In this document: positions 1-11,660 of the stretch, in pieces
How positions within the stretch are numbered: the stretch's first letter is position 1
How the letters are laid out: the number at the start of each line of letters is the position of its first letter
NCBI GenBank assembly: GCA_027493625.1
Contig: JAOSKM010000002.1
Span: forward strand, 1 to 64,000
From: Planctomycetota bacterium
GTDB taxonomy: Bacteria; Planctomycetota; UBA8742; UBA2392
Length of the DNA stretch: 64,000 nucleotides
Direction: 5' to 3'
Made by a program: the position numbers and the translations under genes
The notes under the pieces: generated by a model
Told to the model about the DNA's origin: nothing
Databases searched by the model: none
What the model saw: only the letters and a program-made list of their open reading frames with translations

Positions 1-9
1 GTCTACGCG

Positions 10-192
10 ATGAGAGAAGATGAACTGGTCGTGCTGCCGCAAAGGGCGTTCTTCTGTCTGTTGTGCGGCCAGCGTAAGCGCCACCTGGGAGGCTACTTCT
101 GCGTGCGCTGTCTGCGCGAGGCGCGCCGCGAGATCCACACCGCAATCGCTGCTGCCAAGGCCGGCCTTACGGCTTCCTTTTCGGAGCCGTAA
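10..192 (+). CDS. small zinc-ribbon-like hypothetical protein
   Basis: A 60-residue reading frame begins at ATG 10. It has two CxxC pairs about 14 residues apart (CLLC near residue 16 and CVRC near residue 31), which is a plausible zinc-ribbon knuckle. The rest is Arg/Ala-rich and probably helical. No function is recognised. Its short size, Cys pairs and position at the edge of plasmid-like genes resemble the accessory zinc-ribbon proteins of mobile elements. There is no clear ribosome-binding site, and neighbouring genes carry frameshifts, so the true extent is uncertain. Confidence 0.35.
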   Translation: MREDELVVLPQRAFFCLLCGQRKRHLGGYFCVRCLREARREIHTAIAAAKAGLTASFSEP

Positions 193-343
193 GTCGCCCT
201 CGACAAAAATGAGGTGCTCTTGGGGTGGCTTGCGGTTCCATCCTTCTTCTTCACCCTCTTCCGAGCATGTGTTGTCCCGGCATGACCACTTTGCTGCGAG
301 TGGTCACGCGGGCCTTTGAGCCGGCGTGTTCCGAGGTGACACG

Positions 344-860
344 ATGGGATACACGCATTACTGGAGCCGCCCGAAGAGGGCGCTGGACGCGAGGCGGTTC
401 ATGCGGTTTGTGGAGGACGTTCGCAAGCTGCTGGCCGTCTTGCCCGAGCGTTCAAGTTCTGCGGGCGGGCATTATGCCGATGGAACCGTTGCGAATCGCC
501 GGTTGGGACGGCGAAGGCGAGCCGGATCAGATAGGGCTGCGTGGCGCCCAATCAGTGCGATGATATTCACGAGACGTTTCGTGTTGACTGGGCGTCCTCG
601 GAGATGTGATGCCGTTCAAAAAACGGCAGGTACGCCGGAGTGCTGCAAGACCAACCGTAAACCGTATGACTTGTTGGTTTGCGCGGCGTTGATGGCGCTG
701 AAGCGTCATTTCTCCTGAAGTCAGGGTGCTCAGTGACGAAACGAGTGAGGATTGGGCGGAGCCAGGATGTTCTACGAGCGCAAGCTGGGACAGGCACCTG
801 GAGTGCGGCCCTGGAAGACAGCCGATGATCAAGCTGGCGCGGATGGTCACTTAGCGGCTT
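344..860 (+). pseudogene. phage/plasmid hypothetical protein (MGYTHYW family), frameshifted
   Basis: ATG 344 follows a GAGGTGA ribosome-binding site and opens with MGYTHYW, the N-terminal signature of a small hypothetical family that I recall from phages and plasmids. Further family-like pieces appear in the other two forward frames: IAGWDGEGEP near 510, CKTNRKPYDLLVCAALMALKRHF near 640-715 (seen as pieces of one stretch), and VLSDETSEDWAE near 725-765. Joining them needs several single-base shifts, so this is either a decayed gene or a heavily miscalled intact one. The function of the family is unknown and the 3-prime end is approximate. Confidence 0.45.
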
Positions 861-1454
861 GGAGGTGTGCAATGAAGCACGAGCGAGAGACGGAGGTTCT
901 TGGGCGGCTGCGTTATGGACGGACGAGCTTAGAAGTACTGGCTCTTCACACTTGGATGGGCAACAAGCGGGCGCGCTCGGTGGCGCAAGGAGACTGAGCG
1001 GCGTGTGGCGCGGCTTGTGCGCCGGGGGAGGAACGTCCGGTCTGCGCTTGAACGAGGACGAAGACGGTAACGGGTTCCATACACCTGAGCTATGCGGTCG
1101 CGTCCACGACCGTAAGAAGTGCGCTTTGGGGGCAGGGGCTCGCACACGACGCTACGCTTTTCTCATATGGTTCGTGTTCTTCATTCCAGCCCGGGGATTC
1201 GGTCCATTGTGTCCCGTCGCAACATCATGGGATACGTGCCAGAACTTCCAAGTCTTTGAGTTGGAACCATTTGAGTACGATCCGAGGAGCGCGCTTGAAG
1301 GTGCTGATTGCCTAAGTTTTTCCCCTGTACGATATGACGTAGTCTCTGCGGTTTTCTGCGGACATGATGTCGCCAGATTGTATCCTGCCTGTCCTTTCTT
1401 CAAGCTTGGGCAAATTGGGTGGGAGGGGGTGAATGTCGTCTTGGGGACTTACTG
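861..1454. other. no recognisable gene
   Basis: About 600 bp separate the MGYTHYW-family remnant from the HD phosphohydrolase. All six frames contain only short or compositionally odd reading frames. No RNA gene or repeat was recognised. Confidence 0.4.
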
Positions 1455-3192
1455 ATGAGCAGCGACAGTGCCGACCTTGGGGCATTGAGCCACAACTCCT
1501 TGCGCCGCAAAAAGACCATCACTGATCCTATCCATGGCGAGGTGTTTGTTACTGAGCTTGAACGGCGCATAATCGACACGAGGAGTTTCCAGCGCCTACG
1601 ACGGATTCGCCAGTTGGGTACTGCGCATCTTGTATATCCTGCTGCAACGAACTCTCGTTTTCCCATGCGCTGGTGCGCTACGCGCAGCTCAAGACATTCT
1701 CAATGTGGTGCTGGACCAGCGAAACACCAAGGGACACGTTCCTGACATTTTTGACCAGTGGAATCATGAGGCCCGTGGGGACAAGAATGTTTACAACGAG
1801 CGGGTTGGACGCGCAGTTGTGCTCTGCAGGCTCGGCGCGTTGTTGCACGACATCGGCCACGTTCCGTTTGGGCACACTCTTGAAGATGACTTGCGCCTGT
1901 TAGTGCCTCGCATGACGAAAACGAGGAACGGTTCACGTACTACTGGAACGAGATTCTAAAGACGGCAAAGATCGAGTTGGATGAGGAACTCGTTAAGTAC
2001 TTGAAGGTTCTCGTACTATCCGGCACCGGCTCGGCGGACGCCCTTCCAAGAGACCTGCGTTTCGTGAAAGATCCGATCGGAAACACCATCTGCGCGGACT
2101 TGTTGGACTACTTGCCTCGTGACCATTATTTCAGTGGACTCCCGGCCCAACTGGGGAAGCGCTTCCTTGACGGCGCGTACGTGCGAAAAAACCGACGAGC
2201 GCTTCCATTGGTCGCGCTTCACGGTGCGCTTGTTCAGGAACAACCGCCATCGCGTCGACGTTGTCACTGAGCTTTACAAGTATCTCCAATACCGCTACGA
2301 GCTCAACGAGCGGTTACTCTATCACCATGCAAAGGTTGCCGCCGACGTCATGCTGGGCAAACTGGTATCCGCATGGCACAGTGCATTGGCAGACGCGGTG
2401 AGACAGAGAGGCCCCAACGACTTGCCTTTGTCAGACGCGCAGGCCAACCAGCAGGCCATTGCCAAAGTTGAGGAGATCGTTCGCGATGCGGGCGACGACT
2501 CGCTGCTTGAGATGTTGTACGCAGAGGCCCGAAAGAAGGAACACGAGCACTCTGCTTGGAGAACGGTCGCGCGCATTTGCGATGCGCTGCTTAGTCGTAG
2601 GTTGTACAAGCTTGTGGGTCGGTGTACGTCCGCCGGCGACAAGGCTGACGACATTTACCGAGAGTTTGGTTCGCGGACTGCTCAACTTGAGCTTGAGAGT
2701 CGTGTGGCTGAACTGGTTGGCGCTGACCCTTCCCAGATCGCACTCTGGATCCCTTCGCCAAAGATGCGCGAAAAAGTGCCGGAGGTCGTGGTGCAGTCGA
2801 AGTCGGGTCCCAGGATATTGGCGCATGAGTCTAGCAGTAAGGGGAGAGAGATCATCAAGGCTCACCACCAGCTCTGGTCGATTTCGCTGTACGTTGAACC
2901 TGGACTTGATTTGGACCGGGAAGTACTGCTTGCGGCAATCGCTGACGAGCTAGAGATCGACTGGGACGCTGCAAAGCAGAGTTCTACGAGGTTGATAGAC
3001 GTACTGGTGTCAAGGGTTTGCAAGGAAGTTGACTTGACGCCAGAGGGCGCTCGTGAGCTTAAGAGGGACTTTGTAAGTTCTGAGCCGTTCGCCAACTATC
3101 GTGGAGGGAGCGGTGGTTCGTTCAAGAAATTGTTGTCGCATGCGAAGGTGATGGCGAGGAAGATAGCGCGCAGGCATGCCGGCGGTAAGTAG
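1455..3192 (+). pseudogene. HD-domain dNTPase-like phosphohydrolase, frameshifted
   Basis: The reading starts at ATG 1455 and ends at 3192. The N-terminus has the motif ITDPIHGEVFVTELERRII, then FQRLRRIRQLGTAHLVYP, typical of SAMHD1/dGTPase-like HD phosphohydrolases. The metal-binding HD pair is visible in LLHDIGHVPFGHTLEDD near 1840-1890. A long C-terminal region from about 2190 to 3192 is uninterrupted and helical. The pieces lie in different frames and need about four single-base shifts, near 1660, 1672, 1908 and 2187. Family members hydrolyse dNTPs or other nucleotides, and some act in phage defence by depleting dNTPs; that role is only an inference here. It converges on the metalloprotease-like gene at 3208, with 15 bp between the stops. 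Confidence 0.6.
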
Positions 3193-3207
3193 GGCTCGCG
3201 ATCCCGT

Positions 3208-3579
3208 CTATTGTGGTGGGGGTGAGATGCTTCGTGATGCGGCATACTGTCGATGCTGCTGTGAGGCCATTTCGTGGGCTGTTTGCAGCGGCCGAATGCC
3301 AATGGCGTAGTACAGGTACAGTTCGATGAGTTCGTGAAGTAGCACGACTCGGCGCTCAGGGTCGCTTAGAGATTGGTCAACGAATACCTGGTAGCAGTTT
3401 GGGCCTAGTCGCGGGCACTTGTAGCTGAATCCGCAGTCCTCGAAGGTTTCGAAGTCTACGACGTAGCGAAGGTTCCGAAACTCGACCTCGAATGAATCCT
3501 CTACGTGAAGGCTGTCGATGAGTTCGGCTAAGTTGTCGAACGCGGAGGAGAGTTCTTGGGTGGTCGTGAGGGGGGCCAT
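3208..3579 (-). CDS. predicted small metallopeptidase-like protein (HELIE motif)
   Basis: A 123-residue protein reads leftwards from ATG 3579. Its centre carries VVLLHELIELYLYY, an HExxE-type metal-binding helix, followed about 20 residues later by AHEMASQQHRQ. This resembles small zincin-like or ImmA/IrrE-like proteins, but the second histidine of a classical HExxH is replaced by Glu. The N-terminal half (ELIDSLHVEDSFEVEFRNL) looks globular. The gene is intact although its neighbours are frameshifted. It is convergent with the HD phosphohydrolase. The function is unknown; an upstream in-frame extension to 3825 exists but lacks good coding character. Confidence 0.5.
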   Translation of the reverse strand: MAPLTTTQELSSAFDNLAELIDSLHVEDSFEVEFRNLRYVVDFETFEDCGFSYKCPRLGPNCYQVFVDQSLSDPERRVVLLHELIELYLYYAIGIRPLQTAHEMASQQHRQYAASRSISPPPQ

Positions 3580-6500
3580 TGCACCCTGATGGGTGCGCCA
3601 GGCACATAAAGGCTCGCTTTTTGGTCTGCTCACGCGGGGAAGTATAGAGACGGGCGCGACAGCCAATTCGGCTCTTGGCAATGAAGACGGAACGACGTCA
3701 GCGACGTGTGGGGAAAAATCATCCCTGCCGTGAGCCCCTTTGTAATCAAGGGCGGGAAGCCTGTTGAAAAGATGTTGTTTGACGGTTTCTTGTGGGGCTT
3801 GGTGGATTGCCGTTGTGGCGAGCACGGAAGGGTGAATGCCAAGGCTTGATTTTCCGACTATTCAGCGGGCGGTGTTCGGCTGATGATGTTGATCTCCCAT
3901 GAGCGGTCGCACACGGGGCATTGGTAGCGCGAAGATTGACCCGCTGGCTGGTTCACGGAGGGGACAGCCACCAAGTCGCTTTTGCAGACCGGACGGTATC
4001 TCGTGTGGATGGGCTACGCCGCGGTTGGTTAGCGGGTGCGTTGCCTCCAGCCATAACGACCTCTGGGGTTTGAAAGATCAAGTTCGCATCGACGGTGGCT
4101 CCCGTACTTTAGCCACGCCGGGCCAGCCGGCTGCGTACGGAATTCTGTTGGTGGTCATGGTGCCTTTGCTTCGAGGTTGGCAGTCCGGAACATGCCAGGC
4201 TCGGGTTTGTATATTGTTCCGATATAATTCAGTGCGTGGATTCAGAAGCGATGGTCAATATGGCCACGCTCGACGGGTACGCCACAATACCACGCACTGG
4301 TAGGCGTCACTTATTCACGCACTTGCTGCTTCTTCGCTCGAGCGCCCAGCTCAGTGTTGGGCCTTCTGCGTTTCCGTTTGGGTTCTGCGTCGCTAGGCAA
4401 TTCAGACACAAGAGCTGCAGCTCCGCCGATAGCTTCAAGACCACCAAAGCGCCGACGGCAGGGCGATGAGCAGGTCTTCCTGGCGGCGATGAAAGAAGGA
4501 TTGAGGACGTAACGGCCGGCGGTCGCAAACCTGGTGAGCTGGCCATGATTTTCCGTCGGTGCACAATATCTGGTCGTCCGCGCAGCGCCCGTTCTTTGCG
4601 ATTTCCCAGAAGCGAACGTCCTCAACGTCGTAGCGCTGTCTTCTCGGATCCTGCCACCGCCCGGTGCGCTTTCTGAACGGCGGCTGTCGGAAAGTGAATG
4701 CTGCCTCTCCTGGCTTACATGAGGGCTGCGACCATGGCTTCGGCTTAGGCGCGTTGCATGATTGGCGCACAGTGGGTTGTTGCGCGCTCGGTGGTGGTTG
4801 CTGACGCGTCTGCGTTGCGGGCGGAGGTTTGGACATGACAGGCGGGTGAGGACTTGCAGGAGTGTGCGGCGATTCTTGAGAACGCGGTGCGCGAGTTGGT
4901 GAAGGAGGCGGTGCCGGGCGGTTACTGTTTAGAGCAGTGGTTGCGTGCGGTGCAGCGGAGCTTGCGCTTTGGAGGAGCATGTTTGGATTGATGAGGTGGA
5001 CGAGTGGTTCCCGGAGCCTGCTGAGAAGCGCACGCCGTGACGGGCAGGCGGCTCGTTTGGCTGCTTCACGCGCGCGTTGTCGCGTTTCGTTTTCTTGCCT
5101 CCGCGTTGTGCAGTTGCCCTTTGGCGCTCCATCGGGTAGGCGGCGGTTGGCTCGCAGGCCTTCGTAAAGCTGTCGGCCGGATTCTGGTCGGCAAGGCTTT
5201 GCCGATGCTTGATGGTTGCCGGCCGAAAGCTTTAGCGATCCCTTTGCTCGCTTTGTTCGCGCCGCACCCTTTCAAAGAGTGCCTAAAAGGGCGTTCGGGG
5301 GTGCGGAGGCATCTATGGAAAACGAAAACTGTGTTGGCGCGCGTGTGCGCGAAGTTGTGACGAGCCGCTCGGTGAAGGGCGGCGTGCGCGTGCAAGGTTG
5401 ATGACTGGGGTTTTGTCGAAGGCTTGGACGAGGATGAGTTGGCGGACCCGTTTGAGCTTGAGCGTTGCGCGATTCGGGGTTACTGGCCGTGGTGGATGTT
5501 CAAGTTGAAGGGTGGCGTGAAGAGTCCTGGGGAGCCGTGGTTCCCCGATTGAGGGGCCAGGTTTGGCTGCTGGGTTGGCGATGGATGGCGAGCAAAGGCA
5601 GGTATAGGGTTGGCGGTGTTTCTGGCGGCGGGGTTTGTTGTCAGGGAGGAGAGGGTAGGTCAGGGTAAGTCAGGGTCGGGCGAGGTGTACGAGTTGTTGA
5701 GTTAGTAGTGTTGAGGTGGGTTGGGCTGTTGTGTTGTGCTGGGGCGGGTTGTCGGTTTGAGCGGAGTGAGGGTTTTGGTCTGGTTTGGGGGTTGGGGGTT
5801 GTTGTGAGGAGGGTTGTTTAGGCCCTTGGCAGAACTGCTGCATAGTTGGCGCCCTGGCTGGGTGCGCGCAGCTGCGCGCCATGCTGGGTGGTATCGGGTG
5901 TGTGGTTGGGGGATGAGCGCAGGAATCACGTCGGAAATCGTGCTGGAAACCTTGCTGGGGCGATCTTCACGCGCTCGACGCCGCCGAAGTGGCAGTGTTC
6001 AAGTAAGCCGGGTTACTTGCGGCTTCGCTTGGTTGAACGTGCGGTCTTGCGGCGGGAGGTCGCCCCGGCCTGCTGAAGAAAACGGATGTCCTGAAGAAGT
6101 AGTTTGTCTTGCGCCGCATGACGTTCGGCCAAGTGGCGTCGCTCGGCCAGTAGTGAGCGCAAGCGGTTGGTCGGGCTGTTGGCGCGGATGAAGCTCGTCC
6201 CATGGATGGTGATGCGGGCCACCAAGCCGGTGAAGCCAAACGCGACAAAGCGCCCTGCACGGTACTTTGGCCAGCTTCGTTTCGCGGGCGAGTTCAAGCA
6301 CGCGTGCCTTCTTCAAGCGGGCGCGCGGCCGCGTAGACATTGAAATCGTTGTCGGTGAACGTCGGTCGGTTGGTTGTCATGCCGATTGGAAAGACGCTTG
6401 CCTATAAAAGCCCTTCGATTGTGGGCGTTAACGCAAGTTAATCGCGCAATATGCGAAGGGTTCGGAAGGCATCGCGTGTGGTTGGCGATAGGCCCAGATG

Positions 6501-6640
6501 TTCGCCGTCTTCGCGCACAAGTTTGGCGTCAACCGCGTTGGTAAGGGCGTCTTGGGAGCGCGCAACAGGCACGCCCGCTTGCGCCAAGCGTTGCTCCCTT
6601 CCAGGCCACGCTGAGTGCGGGAAGTCGAGCATGTCGGGAG
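3580..6640. other. decayed or non-coding stretch with hypothetical fragments
   Basis: About 3 kb hold no gene I can support. Minus-strand fragments at 4311-4700 (a basic tail with PKRKRRRPNTELGARAKK) and 6013-6300 (SPTNRLRSLLAERRHLAER) look protein-like. They switch frame repeatedly and match no family I recognise. The sequence around 5640-5830 is strongly G/T-skewed on the plus strand and looks non-coding. The general impression is of eroded mobile-element DNA. Confidence 0.4.
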
Positions 6641-6669
6641 GACGAGCAGCTCGGGCCCGGGAGTTCAAT

Positions 6670-6790
6670 GAGTTAACCGGCACTGAAGGCGCGTCGTCCG
6701 CAGGGTTCGTTCCCGATAAACTTGAGTTAATCGGTTGGGAGCAGCGGTGTTCGGCGGCATCTTTACCCGTGTAACTTGAGTTAATCGGTT
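6670..6790 (+). repeat. three copies of a GAGTTAAYCGG motif at 54-bp spacing
   Basis: The motif GAGTTAACCGG occurs at 6670 and GAGTTAATCGG at 6724 and 6778, exactly 54 bp apart. The last two are extended by a preceding AACTT and a following TT. The 54-bp period equals 18 codons, so this could be an eroded protein repeat on the minus strand. It could equally be a set of protein-binding iterons in the plasmid-like region. The bases between motifs are poorly conserved. Confidence 0.5.
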
Positions 6791-6799
6791 CGGAAGCGG

Positions 6800-7690
6800 C
6801 CCGTAGGGCAAGCTCTGTGGCTTCGGCTGTGGAGCTGTTTGTGGCGAGGCTGACGACCTTGTCAAAGCCAGCGTTGAGTGCTTTCTCGATGTTGCCGAGG
6901 GGGTCGGACTTGCCCGTTTGAACTTCGATGGCGATAACTCATCCGGCAGATTTGCGGCTACATCGACAGCGCCGCCAAAGGGAGGCCTGCTCCCTTGGCG
7001 ACGGCATGGCCGCGGGCGTAGTGGCGCGCCGCCTGCTCCTTCCAACTCTCGTGCTCCGGGCGGCTTGTGGTATAGCCAGCGAGCGTCATGGCCAGCGCGT
7101 TGGCAGTTCGGCACAACTATGAGTGATCTCAAGGATCGCCACTTTGCCGCCGCCGGGGATTTACCGGTGGATTTCGCTGGCTGCCTGCCGGGCCGCGTTG
7201 TTCAAGTTTGTCCTTTGCGGCCTGGCCTTTGCGAGGTGTGCTCATGGCGCAGCCTTTGAAGTGCTTGCTGACCCGCGAACAGGATGTACGAGGATGTGAG
7301 CAGGCAGTTTCACTCGGCGTCTTCGGCAGTTCTTGCTTTACAAGCGTTGGAGGTTGATTCGTGCTCCGGTTCGGCGTTTTGGCAGTTTTCCACGCTGGAA
7401 GACATCATCCGCTGGCGTTTTCAGGCATTCTTCGTCATGCGGCGAGCGCGTGTTTGAGGTGGTCAACAGGTCGGAAGTGACGGCGAAGGCGCGGTGCGTG
7501 CCGAAGCGGCGCAAGGCCGTATGATCGGCGAGCGCGACAGCACGTCCGATGTCTTCGATGAGCGAATCGCCTACCAGCCTGCCGTGCGCAAGTCTCGTAT
7601 TTGTCAGTGTGAAGAGAAAGAACTTAGTGACAAGGTGTTTGCGATGGCGCTGTCTTCAGAAGCTGGCTGGAGTACCTGGTCGGCGATGAT
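6800..7690. other. no recognisable gene
   Basis: Nothing coding is convincing here. The six frames hold short overlapping reading frames of biased composition, with no motif or RNA element that I recognise. Confidence 0.35.
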
Positions 7691-9069
7691 GTAGCCGGTG
7701 CCAGGAGCCTCTGTGCTCGCGCAGGGCGATGCTGGGCTTGGCTTTCGATCTTCTCTTCAGTCTTCTTCAAAAGATTATTGCGCCTCGTCGGGAATCATCA
7801 CGTTGCGCGGCTTGCCCTTGCCGGTCGCTTTGACGGCTTACGGGGTGTGCTGGCGCGTACAGAGGCATCATGCACTCCACGGCGAAGCGTTTTAGACTTT
7901 CCGGCAGGTTGATTCGGAGCTGGCGCACTCGTCCTTGGGCGAGGCGATTGAAACGTGCTTGTGCGCGCGTGACGGCAAGGCTGGAGCCGAAGCTGCCTGT
8001 GCATAGCGCTTCCAGGGCACGAACTGTGCTGACTTTCCATTCCTTGAAGCGCGAAGGCCTTTCTTGTCCTTTGGTTCGTGCTCTCGGAGCCAGGCCAGCA
8101 ACGTGCGAAACGAGGGCGTGTGTACAGGGCTGAAGTTCTGTTGCGCCCAGGTTCGCGCGCCGTGAGCAAGAGCCGCGCACAGGATGCTTTTGACTCCGTG
8201 ACCTACGTAGAAGGTCTTGCAGACTACATCGGCAAGCTGGAACAGTGGATTCAGGTCGTGAAAGGCGGCTCTTGGCCTGGCGGAGCTGGATGAGTTCGGC
8301 CAGCAGGTTGAAATTGAGCGGGGCCGAATTTTCTTCTCCGATATTTGTAAAGACCCGAACCTTGTCCGACAGATGCTGTACTGAGGCCTGCTAGTCGGGG
8401 TTGAAGTCGTAGAGGAAGAACGGAACGCCGGCTTCAAGCAGAGCGTTGGACGAAGTGGTAGATGAGCGTCGTCTTGCCAGAGCCAAACGCCCGCCGATGA
8501 GCACGTACCTGTTGAGTTGGGTGAAGCGGAATCTTGAGGAGGAAACAGGCGCTTATCCGCTTGCGGCGTGAGCGTGACCAACAGCGATGCCGTCGCTCGG
8601 CATATCTGCCTGCTTTGACGAGCGAGCGCCGTGGGCGTGTCGCCGAAGTGGCGCATGGCCTCAAGCTCGAGCCATTGTTCGATTTCTCGGCGGCCGTCGT
8701 TGTCTTCGGCGACCCAAGTGACGAGTAGTCCCTTGATGTGTTCGCCCAGTACGGTGCAGAAGCCGGTTTACAATCCCTCCACCGCGCGTGAGTGTCTTCT
8801 CATGGCAGGCGCACTCACGGGCCGCATGAAGTTTCCTCGGGCGTGGAGATGACGACGATTTCGCCTCCTATCGATTCCAGGAGGCAGAAATCGAGGAGGT
8901 CGTCCAGATGCGGAACGTGAACTTCGGCTTCAGCGGGCAACAGGCGGACAGCAGAACAGAAGGCGTTGTAATAGGCCTCGAGCAGCCCTTCACGAAAGCG
9001 GGCAAGTTCTTGACATGCTGCATTCGCACCGTGCCAGTTCGTGCAGCAATTACTTTGTCGCTCCATCAA
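7690..9069 (-). pseudogene. HerA/TraG-like DNA-translocase ATPase, many frameshifts
   Basis: Reading leftwards from about 9069, pieces in alternating frames assemble into one ATPase. They include an N-terminal EGLLEAYYNAF segment, KGLLVTWVAEDNDGRREIEQW (seen in parts near 8640-8740), a Walker A in VLIGG-FGSGKTTLIYHFVQ near 8450-8500, GVPFFLYDFNPD near 8400-8430, then APLNFNLLAELI. Near 8190-8220 comes FYVGHGVKSIL and near 7850-7930 LPESLKRFAVECMM. This order of Walker A, a DF motif, an N-L-L motif and a late helix before the DEA box is typical of HerA/DUF87 or conjugative coupling ATPases, which pump DNA. At least six indels interrupt it. A conjugative or plasmid origin is inferred from context. 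Confidence 0.5.
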
Positions 9070-10559
9070 GAATATACTGATGAACTTTATCGATAACGAA
9101 GCCAGCGGCCACGGGCGGACTTTCCGGCAACTCGCTGTATCGAAGTCGGCGCGGAGCAGCTGAACCTCGACGCTGCGCTCCTGGATTCGAACGAATGCAG
9201 TTGCTCAAGCAGGTCGTTGTTTGACCACGACAGTCTCGGTTTTTGTCGTCAGGCGCGATGCAGAAACTCGTTCGACGGCAACCGGACTGTCATCGAACGT
9301 AAGGACTTCCTCGGGCGAAGCGCAGCCAGCGCGTCTCAGGCGGCTGGTTTGCGGCGGCCGAACACCGCGCCTTGTCTCGCACGATCGTATTTTCCCATGC
9401 GCGACATCACATTCGATTGCCAAAAGCGGCGCGGTTGATAAACCGCATCACAGGGCGTCGGGTTGATCGCTGGCCGGGCGCAGCACTGGATTGGGGATTA
9501 GAGAATTGAGTCGCGCGAGCATCACTATCCTGGCAGGCTAGCTGTATTGTATCGCGTAATAAATATCTGTTCGTCCTAAGCGTTACTTATGAAGCCAGAG
9601 GCCCACGCAATGGAACACTTCTGACCCAGCTGCCAGACACCACGGCTTCGTTCGCGTATTCAGGAGATTCCTGGACATAGGCTACCCGCATCCGGACGCT
9701 ACACTTCTAGACGATAGGGGAATGCTATCTGGTTCCCTCCTAGCTCACGCCCGCTCAGATGAGATCTAGGAGAGTAGTGTGCCGCGTCCAAGCAATGAAG
9801 AGCAGCCCCATCTGGGGCCGCTCCTTCGTGTACTTCTGCTTAAGTCCGCCACTGGCTCCGTCGAGAAGCTTCGGAGACCAAAGTCTAGAGCGGTGTATCT
9901 GACCGAGGAGGGGGCGATGTGTTCTATGAGATGCACCGCTAACCAAACTGTTGTCCGGAAGGGCAAGATGGCTTATTGTTGGGGAACATCTTGGTGCAGC
10001 ATGTTCTGGGTGTCCGAGGTGAGCGGGGGAAACTGGTCAACAAAGGGGGTCTGAACGTCCATCTGTTTTCTCCTTCCTGTCTTGTGACGTGCTTTCTGCC
10101 GTTGCCCTCTCTTTTTTCCGGGTGGGCATACAAGTACCACTGATATTGCAGCGGTTCGAGGAAAACCTATATCCCGGACCAAGAGGCAGCGGTGCGCGAC
10201 CGTGCGCAAGTGCCTTCACACAATGGGTAAGAATTGACTCTGGCCTACGATTTGTTTGGTGGCTTGTTCCGCGCGAGCCGATCGGCACATCCACTTTCAG
10301 GACGGCCGGCAATCGTATGCGGGGTTAGTGGTGGCCCTGTTTACGCGCAGGCAATGCAGGCGCAAGGCATAAATACAAGGCACGGGCCAACCAGTTCATT
10401 GTTCATCACGATCAGAAGGGCTTCACAACGTTCGACTGCGCCTTCGTCGCCCGGCCCCGGCGTTAGACTCTAGGTTCAACGCCTCGCTTCATTTTTTGGC
10501 TTGGGGAAAAGCCGGAGCTGTTTGGCACCACGTGGTGACAACGTTTTGGAGTGCGAGGC
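9070..10559. other. no supported gene; one possible small reading frame at 9779-10054
   Basis: A 91-codon GTG-initiated frame at 9779-10054 on the plus strand (start MPRPSNEEQ) has protein-like composition near its start and a Cys-rich middle, but it matches nothing I recognise. The rest of the interval shows only short fragments. No RNA gene or repeat was recognised. Confidence 0.3.
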
Positions 10560-11660
10560 CTTCGTTGGAGGACTTCATGAAACAGGATTGGCACGACTAA
10601 GTGGGCAAGCTGGAAGCCATGAACGCAAGCTGGAGTTTCAGCATCTGTGCTCGCATAAGTGGCAGCTCATTCGATTTCTGCTGATAGCATCTCTGCTGGA
10701 TGGGGATCAGCAAGGCGCGCATCCTGTCTACGCCTCGAACTACCCATTATCGCCGAGATTGTCGGCAAGGAGTTTGACCAGGCGCGACAGAAGACTTGAT
10801 GGGTTTTTGTCGAGTGCGTTGAAAGGGGCAAGCCCTCAGCGAGTGGACCACAGTCCTGCTGCCGTTGGCCTGAAGGAAGCCGATCGTTGGCCGAAGAACA
10901 CCGGCCGCGAGTACCCTGAAGAGGCCAGGGGGATCAGAACCAACATCCGTCAGGCTGCCCGCTGAAACTTCCGGGCGAGGGAGACTGGACCACGCAGGAG
11001 GAGGTTGAGCGGCTGACAAACCCGCCGATCACCCCCGCGACAAGGCGCTTGTCGCGGCCATCTACGAGAGCGGCTGCAGTGATCGGCGAGATCGGCACGC
11101 TGCCGATCAAGGACGTCAGCTTCGGCAAACTCGGTGCACACCTGGAACGTCATCGGCAAGACGGGGTCAAGGCAGGTCTTTCTCATCAACGCCGCTCACT
11201 ATCTCGCGTTGTGGCTCAGCATCCACCCGGATCGCAAACAACCGCGAAGCGCAGTTATAAGCGAACATCGGCAACACCCAACCGTGGCAAGCAGATGAAC
11301 CACCCCGGCATCCGCAAACTGCTCTACAACCTGTTTCGAAAGGCCGGAGTGAACAAGAAAAGCAAACTGCACAACTTCCGGCACGCGGGGCAACCCACTT
11401 GGCCTCGGGTTTGAACGAGTTCCAGATGTGCCAGCACTTCGGCTGGAAGCTCGGAAGCAAGATGCCCGGCACATACATTCACATGAGCGGAAAGAACACC
11501 GACGACGCACTGCTCAGGATGCACGGGATAGTCGCTCCCGCGCAGAATGACAGCGTGTCGAAGGCAACACCATGCCTTCGCTGTGAGCACGTCAACCCTG
11601 CCAGCTTCCAGTTCTGCGGTAGTGTGGCTGCGCGCTGGATGTCAAAGCGGGCTATGGAAG
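10560..11660 (+). pseudogene. tyrosine recombinase with C-terminal zinc ribbon, decayed
   Basis: Plus-strand fragments in shifting frames assemble a site-specific integrase. Near 11060-11110 is AAIYESGC followed by RIGEIGTL, the box I arginine region. Near 11360-11480 come THLASGLNEFQMCQHFGWKLGS and TYIHMSG, the box II segment with the nucleophile Tyr. After 11560 is a zinc-ribbon tail CLRCEHVNPASFQFCG. That domain order is typical of XerA-like or plasmid integrases that end in a zinc ribbon. Several single-base shifts interrupt it, so it is either dead or miscalled. It would have served the surrounding mobile element. Confidence 0.55.
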
